Source: Pyropia haitanensis
Taxonomy: Eukaryota > Rhodophyta > Bangiophyceae > Bangiales > Bangiaceae
NCBI GenBank assembly: GCA_008729055.1
Contig: SDUX01000007.1
Location: forward strand, 1,350,064-1,414,063
Direction of reading: 5' to 3'
Length of the DNA stretch: 64,000 bases
The notes under the pieces were generated by a model that was given only the letters and a program-made list of their open reading frames with translations, did no database searches and was not told the origin of the DNA. The translations under genes and the position numbers were made by a program. Shown here one piece after another: positions 41,933 to 52,613 of the stretch; positions within the stretch are counted from its first letter, which is position 1; every line of letters starts with the position of its first letter.

Positions 41933-44062
41933 ATGCGCCCCCCTCCCTCCCCCCCCCCCTCGACCTCACCACCGACGCCATCACCGCCCTGCGCGCGGCG
42001 TTTACGGCGCTCGTCCCGCCGCCCGACACGACGCTGCCCGCCGCGGCGCTCGTCGCGCTGCTCACCGCCGCGGGGGAGCCACCACCATCGACGCCGGCGC
42101 TCGCCGCGGCGCTCGCGCGGGCCGTCGCCGACGGGCCGTTGCTGCCGTCACCGTCGGCGCCACTGGTGCCACCGGCGGGGGCGGGGGAGCCCCGGGGGGG
42201 GGGGGGGCGGCCGGCACACCCCCACCGGGGGGAGGCGGCGTGGGGGGGGGGATGCCCCTGGCTCGGCAGGAGGGGGGAGGGGGGGCGCGACGGCCGACGC
42301 CGCCGCCGTCGCCGCCGCCGCGGGGAGTGACGCCGCCGTCGGTAACGGCGGCGACCGCGGCGGCAGCGACGGCGGCGGCAGCGGCGGCGGCGGTCATGGC
42401 GGTCCGGACGGTGGCGGTGGTGGCGGCGGCGGCGGCGGCTGCGCCTCCCCCCCCCCGTGGGCGCGCCCGCCCACAGCCGCCGCGGCGGCGGGCGGAGCAG
42501 CTCGCACCGCGCCGCCGCCGCGGCGGCGCGGCGGCACGAGGCGGCCGCCGCGGCGGGGGAGGAGGCGGTCGCGGCGGCGGCGGCGGCGGCGGCCGCGGCG
42601 GCGGTGGCCAACACGCGCCTCCGGGGGGGGGGGGGGGGGGTCGGGCGCCACCCCGACAGCCACGTCGGCGGGGGTGCCGGCAGGAGGGGGGGGCGGGGGG
42701 GGCTCTGGTGGGAGTGGTGGTGGTGCCGCCGTCGGGGGGGATAGGGGTGGCGTTGGTGGTGGGGGAGGGGGGGGGGCAGCGGCGGCGGCGGCGGCGGCGG
42801 CGCGGGTGGCGGCAGCGGCGACGCGGCGGGGGCGGGCATGTCGGGCCGCAGCAGCCCCGCGTTGGGGGCGATGGGCGGCGGCCTGGCCGCGGTGGGGCGG
42901 CGTGCGACCGGCCGGGGGGGCGGCGCGTTGCGCTCCCCGTCGGCGACGAGGGCGGGCGACCGCCACCTCGACCGCCCCGCCGCTGCAGCCGGTGGTCGTG
43001 CCAGCGGTGGGGCGAGCCCCCCCACGCCGCTCCGGCCCGGCAATGCGCGCACCGCCACCTCCTGCATTGCCAATGGCGACGACAGCAGCGGGGGTGGGGG
43101 GCGTGCCGCCGACGGGGGCGGTGGCGGCGGCGGCACCCCCTTCGCGGCGGCCGCTGGTGGCCCCCCTGATGGGGAACCCCCTCCCCTGGACGCTCTCCCC
43201 GCGCTCACCTTCCCCCAGTTCCTCCTCTTTGTCGTCCACTACGCGCCCGCGGCGGGCCTCTGGGGCCGCCCCGGCGCCGCGTCGGCGTCGGCCGCGGCGA
43301 TCCTCGAGTCGCCCTCCCCCGCCGCGGCCGCCGCGCGCTGCGGCGCCGTCTTCTCCGCGCTCGACGTTGACAGCAGCGGGTGGCTGTCCGCGGCGGAGCT
43401 GGCGACCGTCCTCGGTGGGTTTGGGCTGACCCTCACCAACGACGAGGCCGCCGCGATGGTCGAGTACGCGGCGGCGGAGCAGGCGCGCGGGGAAGGCGCC
43501 CAGGGGGGGTCGGGCGACCGCGGCGGCGGCGGCCACCGGGGCAGAGGGGGGCGCCGACCGTCGGGTGACGCCGCCGCGTCGTCGACGGCGGCGCCGTCGC
43601 CGCCGCCGCCGCCACTCGACGGGTGGGCGTCGGTGGGCCTCGCGTACCCGGCGTTTGAGGTTGTCTACACCGCCGTCCAAGAGGTCAACGCGGAGCGGGC
43701 GGCGCGGCTGGCGCGCACGCGCGCGGCGCGCGTCGCCGCCGCCGCCGCCGCCGCTGCCGCCGAGGCGGCGGCGGCGGCCGCCGCGGCGGCGGTGGCGCCG
43801 CCTGGGGGGGGTGGCGGCGCGCTCGTGCTGCGCGGCCCCGCCGCGGGGGGGGGAGGGGGGGGTGGCGGCGGCAGCCGCGGCGGCGACGCCGGCCACGGCC
43901 GCGTGCACGGGCTGCTGCACGGCCACGCCGGCGGGCTCGGCCGCGCCCACAGCCACCACCGGCACGCGCCGGCCGCGCGGGCGCCGTCAACAGCGTCGAC
44001 CGCCGCGGCGGCGGCGGCCGCCGCCGCCGCGGCCGCCGCGAGCGTCAGCCGGCCCGCGGGGG

Positions 44063-44097
<35 letters not shown>

Positions 44098-44142
44098 CGC
44101 GGCCGGTGGGGTGGCTTGCGCAAGTGGGCCCGCGGCGTGGCG

Positions 44143-44204
<62 letters not shown>

Positions 44205-44358
44205 CGGCGGTGGCGGCTGGGCCGCCGCCGCGGGCGGCGACGTGGAGGCGGGCGCCGCGGCGGGCGGCGAGGACGACACGGCGGCGCACCTGCGGGCGCT
44301 GGCGGGCCTGGGGGGGGGGGGGGCGCCGCGGGCGCGCAGCGGCAGTGGCTGGCTGTGA
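41933..44358 (+). CDS. EF-hand calcium-binding protein with extreme Gly/Ala low complexity
   Basis: The clearest domain is an EF-hand at 43362-43397: loop DVDSSGWLSAAE follows CGAVFSAL and precedes LATVLGGFGLTLTNDEAA. It has acidic residues at loop positions 1, 3 and 12. A degenerate second hand lies near 43635-43670 (YPAFEVVYTAV). At about 41959-42110 a segment reading LDLTTDAITALRAAF and LPAAALVALLTAAGE looks like another degenerate EF-hand pair. The protein probably begins at ATG 41933, although a C run separates that codon's frame from the segment. Between 42190 and 42840 the frame changes at several G runs. The open stretch 42838-44358 alone gives 506 residues. The tail has a basic LRKWARG patch between Gly runs. 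Calcium sensing is plausible; partners are unknown. Confidence 0.6.
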
Positions 44359-45263
44359 GCACGTTGCGGGCGCGGCGGCGCCCCAGGCGGGGGGGGGGCG
44401 GGGAGGCGGCGGGCGGCACTGCTCGTCTGTTCCAGAGGGGGGGCGGGCGTGCCGCGGCGGGTCCCACCCCGGCGAGCGGCGTCGGCCGCAGCGGGCGGCC
44501 GTCGTACCCGCTCGCGGTGGTCGCGGCGGTGGCGGCGGGTGCCGCGGACAGCGTCGCCGCCGCGGCCCCTTGCCCCTTTTCCATCCCGGAGTTGCGTGTC
44601 GCCGCGCGCGGCGCGGAGCGCGCCGCGGCGGCCGCCGACCGCGTCGCGGCGGTGCGGCGGGGCGGTGTGGCGGTGGCGGCTCGCCGCGTGGATCATCCCC
44701 CGCTCGTGATCGTGGGATGACGATCCCGACGGCGTCGGGCCCGGGCCAGCGGATCCCCGCGCCGTGTGGCCAGCGTGGCGCCTCGCGGGCGGCCGTCGGC
44801 ATCCATCCCGCGCCCGCGCCTGTGGCTGGCCGGCCTTCCCCCTTCCGCCCACCGCTGCGTGGGCTGTGCTACTTTCCTCCTGCCGCGCTGCGCCATCCTT
44901 CCCCCCCACCTTGTCTTGTGTTTCGTCTCTTTCCCCCATTTCGTCTTCCCTTTCCCTTCCTCTTTCTCTTCCCCTTCCCCTTTCTCTATCGTTTCCCCTT
45001 CCCCTCTCCCTTCCCCTGCCTTCGCCCCTTCCCCCTCACTCTTCTCAATCCTCTCCCATCCGCCTTACCCTCCCGACTGTGCCCGTCTTCCCTTAAAAAT
45101 TGCCCCCTTGTCTCCTCGTCCTATCGTCCCCGCCTACACGCCGACTTCCAGTCGCTGCAATCCATCCAGGCCGATCCCCGCCATTCTCCCTCCCCCCCTC
45201 ACTTCTCCTGCCCCGCCTTCCCCCCCCCCCCCCCCGTTGCGCCGGCCCCCTGTTTGCGTGCCC
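44359..45263. other. intergenic; pyrimidine-rich leader
   Basis: 3' flank of the EF-hand gene, then a long C/T-rich tract (44900-45240) with repeated CCCTTCC/CTTTCC before the HAD gene start. This is probably a promoter/5' untranslated region. The reading frame is open through it but not protein-like. Confidence 0.5.
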
Positions 45264-46655
45264 ATGGCGGCGGCTGGGATGGCCTTCCTGCCCCCCCCTG
45301 CGGCGGCGGCCGCCGCCGTCAGTGGCCGGCCTCGCGCCATGGACGCTCGACGCCCGCGCGTCAGCCGGCGCACCCCGCCGGCCGCGTCGGCCACGGCCGC
45401 AGGCAGTGACACTGGCGGCGAGGCGCCCCCCCCCCCCCCCCGCGGCGCCACCCGGGCGTCGGCCAAGCCGCGCATCTCGCTCACGCCCGACCTCCACGAC
45501 CGCCTCGTCGCGGCGGTCGCGCGGGTCCCGCCCGGCCCGACCGTCCTGACGCCGTCCAAGCTCGCCTCCTCCATCCTCGACGCGTACCTGGCGCCCGCGG
45601 AGGTGGCCTACTATGGCCGCGCGCGCGCGACGGCGGTGCCGGGCCCGCTCCCCGCCGCCACCCGCCCCATCGACGCGGTGCTGTTTGACATGGACGGCGT
45701 GCTGTGCGACTCGGAGCAGCTGTCGCGTGACGCGGCGGTGCGGCTGTTTGCCGACCACTACGGGACCACCGTGCGGGCGGCGGACTTTGAGGCGTTTACG
45801 GGCACGGGCGAGGCGGCCTTCCTGACGGGCGTCGCGCGCCTGTACGGCGTGCCCGACTGGGACGCGGCGGTGGCCAAGGCGCGTTTCTTTGACATTTACC
45901 TCCACCGCGGGTACGTTGCGCGGCTGACGCCCTTCCGCGGCGTGTCGGGCCTCGTCGGCCGGCTGCGGCAGCTGGGCCTCGCCGTCGCCGTCGCGTCGTC
46001 GGCGGACGCGGTCAAGGTGACGGCCAACCTGGACGCGATCGGCCTTGGCACCGCCGCGTTTGACGCGACCACGTCAGGGGAGGAGGTGGCGCGCAAAAAG
46101 CCCGACCCGGCCGTGTTCTTCAAGGCCGCCGACAAGGTCGGCGCCGCGTACGGCCGGTGCGTGGTCGTCGAGGACGCCGTCGCGGGGGTGGTGGCGGCCA
46201 AGGCGGCGGGCATGCGCTGCGTGGGCGTGTCCACGTCCATGCCCGCCGAGGCGCTCGCCGCGGCGGGCGCGGACGTGGTGCGGGCCGAGGTGGCGGAGGT
46301 GACGCTGCAGGACCTGCTGGGGGGGAGCTCGTGTGGGGGGACCAGGGGGATGGGGAGGTGGGGGGCGGGGAAGGCGCGGCTGCCGTCGACGACGATGCCA
46401 GCGGGGGGGGGGGGACGACTAGGGAGGCCAGGACGCCTACCTACTCTAGGTGGTGAGCGTGGAGGGGGGGAGGGGGGGGTGGGAGGCAGAGGAGAGAACC
46501 TTTTCGGGCTGCAGACGACGCTGTGGGTGTCCGTCGCGGGTGTGTCGGGTCTCAGGTCTCGCAGCGGCGCGCCCGCGGTGGCGCCCGTGTCCATTTCTTA
46601 TACACGCGACGGCACCGGAGCAGCAGAGTCCCCTCATCCGCCTGGCTCGAGGTAG
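45264..46655 (+). CDS. HAD-family phosphatase, SOQ1 HAD-domain type
   Basis: The Met at 45264 opens an Ala/Arg/Ser-rich N-terminus that could be a plastid transit peptide. The HAD domain runs from about residue 135 to 355. Motif I is VLFDMDGVLCDSE with nucleophile D142 and D144. The cap has FEAFTGTGEAAFLTGVARLY. Motif II is VAVASSAD, motif III RKKPDPAVFF, and motif IV VVVEDAVAGV with MRCVGVSTSM after it. FTGTGEA, KARFFDIYL and VASSADAVKVTANL closely follow the HAD domain of plant SUPPRESSOR OF QUENCHING 1, a plastid protein that controls a photoprotective quenching process. Here the thioredoxin-like and NHL parts of SOQ1 are absent, so it is a stand-alone phosphatase of beta-phosphoglucomutase-like type with unknown substrate. 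The last 100 residues are Gly/Arg-rich and may be an artefact of a G run near 46401. It converges with the antiporter gene. Confidence 0.82.
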   Translation: MAAAGMAFLPPPAAAAAAVSGRPRAMDARRPRVSRRTPPAASATAAGSDTGGEAPPPPPRGATRASAKPRISLTPDLHDRLVAAVARVPPGPTVLTPSKLASSILDAYLAPAEVAYYGRARATAVPGPLPAATRPIDAVLFDMDGVLCDSEQLSRDAAVRLFADHYGTTVRAADFEAFTGTGEAAFLTGVARLYGVPDWDAAVAKARFFDIYLHRGYVARLTPFRGVSGLVGRLRQLGLAVAVASSADAVKVTANLDAIGLGTAAFDATTSGEEVARKKPDPAVFFKAADKVGAAYGRCVVVEDAVAGVVAAKAAGMRCVGVSTSMPAEALAAAGADVVRAEVAEVTLQDLLGGSSCGGTRGMGRWGAGKARLPSTTMPAGGGGRLGRPGRLPTLGGERGGGEGGVGGRGENLFGLQTTLWVSVAGVSGLRSRSGAPAVAPVSISYTRDGTGAAESPHPPGSR

Positions 46656-46956
46656 ACGTCTACTCGACCGCACGCCCGTGACGCCAGTCGTGACGTCAGT
46701 GCACACCCGCTCCTGGCGCGACGGCTGGCCCCGTCCCCTGCGTGGGTCACCTGGCGCCCCCCTCCCCGACTCGCTGCGCGTGCTACAGTTGGTAGTTTTC
46801 AGTCAGACCACGCCCCTCCCCGACGTACAACAACAAACGCACTTCCCCGTGCACCCAGGTACGCGTAACTCCCGCTACCCACGACCCTCTTCCGCAACCC
46901 AATCCTCCCCCTCCCCCCCTTCCCTCACACGCCTCTTCTACCCCAACGCCGCTCAC
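46656..46956. other. spacer between convergent genes
   Basis: 300 bp shared by the 3' ends of the HAD and antiporter genes. No ORF or terminator-like structure stands out. Confidence 0.5.
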
Positions 46957-49900
46957 TTAGATGGCCACCGTGTTGTAGTCCACGTGGGGGAAGGCGCCAA
47001 AGCGGCCGTTGGCGTCCACCGTCACGGGCGGCCCCGTCCAGCGGTTGAGCCGCGCCGCGGCCACTTCCTCGACCGATGACGCGACATCCACCAGGACCTC
47101 GGGGGTGACCACTACCCGCCGCGCGCGGCGGCGCGTGTGCCGCCGCCGCCGCCGCGCCTGGATCATGTAGTCCATGCCGGCACCAGCACCCGAGTCGCCC
47201 TCGCCGGCTGACACGTCGCTGTCGCCGGCGCCCGCCCCATTGTCCTCCTCCCCACTGTCGAGGCGGTCCAGGATGAGCGCGCCCGGCGGCAGCAGCGCGG
47301 GCGCATCGAGATTGTGGGTGAGGCTGACGCCGGCCCAGCCCGTCGTGTCCACCACCGTCACGCGGAGCTGGCCGACGAGCAGCACGCCCGGCCCATTGAC
47401 GGTGATGCCCTCCGATGGCACCCGCGTCACGCTCATGTAGGGCAGCTGCGCGAGGGTATGGGTGGCGCGCAACACCACGTCGCCGCCGCTGGCCAGCGCC
47501 GCCGCGCCGCCACCGCGGCCGCCAGAGGGGTCCTCGGAAAACGGCACGGACGACGCGACCGCGTCACGGGTGTGCGCCAGCGCGTACGGCGGCACGTCGA
47601 CGAGGCCGTCGAGGACCAGCAGCCGTGCCACCGCGCGGGCCACCTCGTTGCGCACCGCCGGCACCTCCTCACAGAGCTTGCGGAGGGCGTCGACGGGCAG
47701 CCAAAAGACGGTGGCCTCCCCCGCCGTCTCGCACGCACAAAACTGGAGCGCCACCGCCTGGGCAGTGGCTTGCGACTGCAGCAGCCGTCCCCGCGGGGAG
47801 GACGGGTCAATGTCTTCCACCGCAATCAACGCCGCAGGGCCGCAGTACAGGTGGTGCCGTGGCAGGCAGAAGTGCATCGATGCGCCCGTGGACAGCTGCA
47901 GGCTGGACCGCCCGCCGACGCTGCCGCCGCCACGCTCACCGCCACCGTCACCGCCGCCGCCACGATGGCCCCCGTCTGGCCCCATGGGGATGCGCGTCGA
48001 CGGGTCCGCTCGGCCGGCCATGGAGGCGCGCCGAGCATACGCGGGTGACGCCGGGGTCGGCGGCGGCCGGTTCGGTGGCGAAAACGGCTCAAACATCACG
48101 TCCATGTCATCGTCTTCACCATCGTCGAAGGCGCGAACGGCCGCCTCGGCCGCAGCGTAGTCGATCACCCCGCTGACGTCCGTATGGCTGTAGGTGTTGC
48201 TCCCCGACCCGCTGTCGCTGCTGTACGGAGAAGAGGCGGAGCCAGTTTGTTCCGCACCGCCCGACGTAACGGTGTTGCCCTCGTCCAGCGCGTCCGCCAG
48301 CCCGTCAACGGTGAGCAGGTCTGCATTCACACGCTCTTGTGCGTCCGCCGCCAAAGCTCCGGCGGGCGCACCAGACTCCGGACCATCGAGGGCGGGTACA
48401 GGCTCGGGGGGCTTGGACGGCCACAGGGGCGGAGAATCCAGCTCTTCAGAAGTAGGCGTCTCTTCCGCCTGCGTAGCCCGTGGGGGGGATCGAGGCGCGC
48501 GTTGTGGAGTCCGCGGCGCACCGTTGCCGCCGCTCCGAGAAGAATGGTGGTGATGATGATGGTGATGGTGATGATGGGTGGATCGCTGCCGGGAAACATC
48601 GCGGCTTCCACGCGGCACAACACCCGCATGCAGCGCCGCCGTCTCGCCATCTTCGCCCGCGTGGGTGTGCTCAATAAAGCTCGACTGCAATGCGAGCGGG
48701 ATGCCCGCCTTGGTCAGATTGGTCGTGAGCCGCTGCTGCCGCCGGTGCGCCAGCAGGGACGCGGCACCAACGCGCAGCGCACCCTGACATACAAAGAGGA
48801 AGGCCCCACCACGCTGATCCACCACATCGCCGACGTTGAGCTCCTCAAAGCGCCCCGGCTCGGCTACGTACCGGTTGAACGTGGTGTCGCTTATCTGGGC
48901 AAAGAGCGGGGACCGACGCAGAACCTCTCGAGCCGACTGGTGCCGGCTTGGACGCCGCAGCCTATCAACGACGAGGAAGTAGTGGCTGCGGATCGCGCTC
49001 AGCTCCGACGCTAGCTGGGAGAACTCTTCGGCGTCAATCGCGCCGTCCTCGCGCAGCTCATCCAGCGTCTGCTCTTGCTTATGAAACACCAACCGGACCG
49101 TAGAGTCGGTCTGGACGCAGGAGAAGTGGTACGGGTCCATGGTCTCGAGTCGAGAGAGGAAGGTCACCGCAGAGTCATACAGCTGCTCCACCTCGGCTAG
49201 CACGGCGGGCGACTCAGTCAGCCATGACTCCTTGAGAACTTGCGTGGTTGCTTCAACGACGACGCTTGTCACCGCGACGCTGCTTTCAATGCCCGTCCGG
49301 CCAAATAGACTGCCTGCAAACGAGACGGCCTTGCGTAGCACCCGAAACTTGCCGAGGAAGGAGCGGCCCAGGAAGTTGGAGAAGAGATTGTACGGTCGCC
49401 GCTCCTCGTTGGCGTCCAGGGCGTGAAGCAGGTCCTCAGACAACGCCGCCAGGGCACTCCAGTCCACCAGCGATACATTGAAGCTGGTGCGCACGCAGGA
49501 GAGCATCGCCATCAGTACTCGCCGACGGACCTCCCGGTCCAGCTCCGAGCCAACGTCCACCCGGTACGAGCGGCTGTCATGAATCCGCTGCACCTCACGA
49601 AAAACGCCAGAGAGCGTCCGATGCTGCTGCCGAAACTGCGGGCGGAACGGCCGCTGCGGGGACAGGAGCGACACAGGGTACGTGGGCTCAGCGCTCACAT
49701 CCGCCGACGACTCCGCAGAGGTCTCGGTCGCGGCGTCCTCAAAATCCTGGGCCCGGTTGGGGTCGTGTCCCCCGAAACCCCGCCCTTGGTCGGCAAAGAC
49801 GTCTGCCGGAGGCTGAGCTCCAGCCACACGCGCCACCCCCCGCCGCATCGTATCCCACGCGCCCGATACCCTCCCCAGCACGCTCGGCTGCGCGCCCCCG

Positions 49901-52613
49901 ACGTGGTCGTCGTGCACACCGGCGCGCCCGCTCTGGCTGCCCCCCCGCCCAGGGAGAGGCAGTCCCGGAAACCGGCCTTGCCGGCCGTCGCCTCCGCGCG
50001 AATCGCCACCGCTGCCGCGGCCCTTCTTTTTGCTTCGCACGGAAGGACCTTGCTGCACAGATGCCGTGCCGCCGTCGAGGTGGAAGGCACCGCGCTCATC
50101 AGGCTCCCGAGGCATTGCCTGGCCTCGATTGGCGAGGAAGAGCGGGCTGCTGGCTGGCACGTGCAGGTCTGTACCGCGGAACCGCTGGCCAGGCGCCGGC
50201 CGCATGCCGGAGCTGCTCATCTGGACGGCGCCCCCGCGACGGGGGATATCGAGAGATACCTGTGGCGTCCGCTCTCCCCAGATCCCCGTTCCCCGGGCCA
50301 TGTGCGCACCGCCGCTACCGACAGCGGAGTGGAAGGGCGAGAAGCGGTCGCCACCATCAGCCGCCGAAAGTGAGGGTGTGAAGCGGTTGCCGCTGGCAGC
50401 CGCCGCAAGAGAAGGTGACAGGCGGTCACCCTTGGCCGCACTTCCGAGTGGCGACCCCTCTGGACGGTCGCGATCCGCTGGCAACGCCGACCCATACCTC
50501 GTCGTGTGCGACCGCTGCATGTCCGCACCCGCAGCAGCGCCCATCCGCTGATTCAGCGCGTGGATGTCCAAACTCCTCCGCACATCAGCCGACATGGCAC
50601 CGCGAATGTCGATGGAAGCCCGCACGTAGTCGTCCACCGTCGATGAATCTAACCAAGAAGACGGCAGCACGTTGTCCCGCACGTAGGACCAGCGCGTGGC
50701 CTTGCTCCCCCCGTCGACAGCAAGCGTGTCCAGAATCGCCAGGCTCTTCTGGGTCATGAGAGACCGGGCGCGGGCCAAAAACGTGACGCGCGTCGCGTCT
50801 GCCTCTGCCAGGCCCAGGCCCGACAGCGCAGGGGAAACAGCCAGGCCATTCACAAGCAATGACAGCGCCACGATGCCTGTCGTCCACAACACCACCCGAG
50901 ACTTCACCTCCGACGGGAGGTCCGCAGCCTCTGCTACCTCGAGCGCCAGGATGAGGCTCACCGCCCCACGCAGGCCTGACAAACCAACAAAGATGGAGTG
51001 GCGTGGCGTGAACCACGTCTGCCGCCATGACAAGACTGGGTGGAATACCGCCAAGAACATGAAGCGAATCAGCTGGAGGAACCCAAACCAGATGAAGATG
51101 TAGACGTAGTCCCGCCACCCGTGCTGGCTCCCAGAGCACGACCACGTAAACGCAGTGACGAGCAGGCCGGCATACACAAACACGATTGTGTTGGCAGCCC
51201 ATGCGATGTACTCCCACAGGTGGTGCAGCGGGTCTCGGACCGACGGGGAGATGAGGGGCCGCGCGTAGGCCGAGAGGACCAGACCCGACGCGACATTGCA
51301 GATGACGCCAGACAGCGTGGCCGGAACTTGCGCGGTCCAGAAGCCCAAAAACGCCGTCACGAGCAACACAGACGTCTCGACTTCAAAAGCCTCGTACACC
51401 AGCGAAAGAGCCACCAGCGCACTACGCAGGGAGGAGTACCAGACCAACCGAAAGCAACACGCGACCAAAAAAGGACGTTCAGACACATGGAGAGGGGGGT
51501 GGCCCGGGCGTACGGTCAGAAGCGGAACAGCACGGGCAACAGCACTTCTTACACACAGGCCCAGCTGCTTACACCGATAGACACGGATGATATAAAACAG
51601 CAACGAAAAGGGAAAGAAAGAGCCACAAGAACGTACACCAGCCCAAAGAGCAGCCCCATGGCCACTCCGCCCAACGACAGGCGCAACACCCGCACTACAA
51701 TCTGGAGCGCCGACTCGACGTCTGTGCCTGCGCCGACCGCCTTGGCGTTGGCAAAAAACGCCTCCCACAGCACAAACGCGCTGCCATCATTGAGCAGGGA
51801 CTCCCCTTCGATCATGACGTTGAGGAGCTCGGATGCGCCCGCCGACTTGAGCGTTGCGGTCACGGAGATGGGATCCGTAGCGGACAGCATAGCCCCAAAC
51901 ATCAGCGCCGTCCACCAGTTCCAGTACGCCGTGCGAAGGACGTACAGCTGGAACACCGCCACCGCAAACACCTGAAGGATGACAATCACAAACGCGAGAG
52001 TGACGATCGGCACCAGCAAGCGCTTGAACACGTGCCACTCGGTGTTGTACGCGGCCTCAAAAATGAGGGGCGCGAGGAAGACAAAGAAGAAGACTGTTGG
52101 CGGTTCCAGGTGCACCCACCGGCGGAGGGACCGGGTGAGCATGCCCAGGCCAGTGGCGCAGCCGACGGCACCAAGCAGGGCGCCCACCAGCAACAGTAGC
52201 AGTGTGTAGGGCAAGCGGAGGAGCCCAACCAACGGCTGGAGGATGATGCCACAGATCAGGGCCAGGAAGGGGAAGATGAGAACCGTCAGCTGCGAGTGGC
52301 ACGCCGCCGTCTTGCACGGCGGGGGTGCAATGGACAGCAAGCAGTCCGTAATGGGCTGGTCGCACAGGGGGTGGTGGACGATGTGGCCACCCCCGCCGCC
52401 GTGGCCGCCACCCTCCGCTCCCGCTCCGCCAGTGTGGCCACCTTCGGCACCCGCTGGCGCCGCGCCGCCTGGCGTGTTGGCGACCACCGCGGTAGGCGCG
52501 CATCCCAGCAACGTCGCAAGGCACACGCACATGGTCAGTAGCAGAAACAGGCCACGGACGGGGCGGCCTCCGCCGACAGCGCGGCGGCCGTGGTGGCATT
52601 GGCGACCGGCCAT
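46957..52613 (-). CDS. SOS1-like plasma-membrane Na+/H+ antiporter with cyclic-nucleotide-binding-type domain
   Basis: The protein exports Na+ in exchange for H+. Exon 1 is 52613-51637; exon 2 is 51421-46957. A 215-bp intron (GTACGT donor, TAG acceptor) joins them in frame to give 1813 residues. A signal-like hydrophobic start and a Gly/His-rich lumenal stretch precede the exchanger domain: FLALICGIILQPLVGLL, FLAPLIFEAAY, the ion-site SATDPISV, EGESLLNDG, then in exon 2 WEYIAWAANTIVFVYAG and SGLRGAVSLILALEVA. These match the SOS1/NHX8 clade. The long cytosolic tail has Ser/Gly-rich insertions and a cNMP-binding-like fold near residues 1150-1200 (SPLFAQISDTTF, then FLFVCQGALRVG). It continues at about 1520-1590 after an insert with an 11-His run. 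In plant SOS1 this tail is autoinhibitory and kinase-regulated; that is not shown here. Confidence 0.9.
48540..48582 (-). repeat. poly-histidine codon repeat in the antiporter tail
   Basis: On the coding strand CAT/CAC codons run to 11 consecutive His, preceded by RQRST and followed by SSRSG. It sits in the insertion that splits the cyclic-nucleotide-binding-like domain. Confidence 0.9.
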
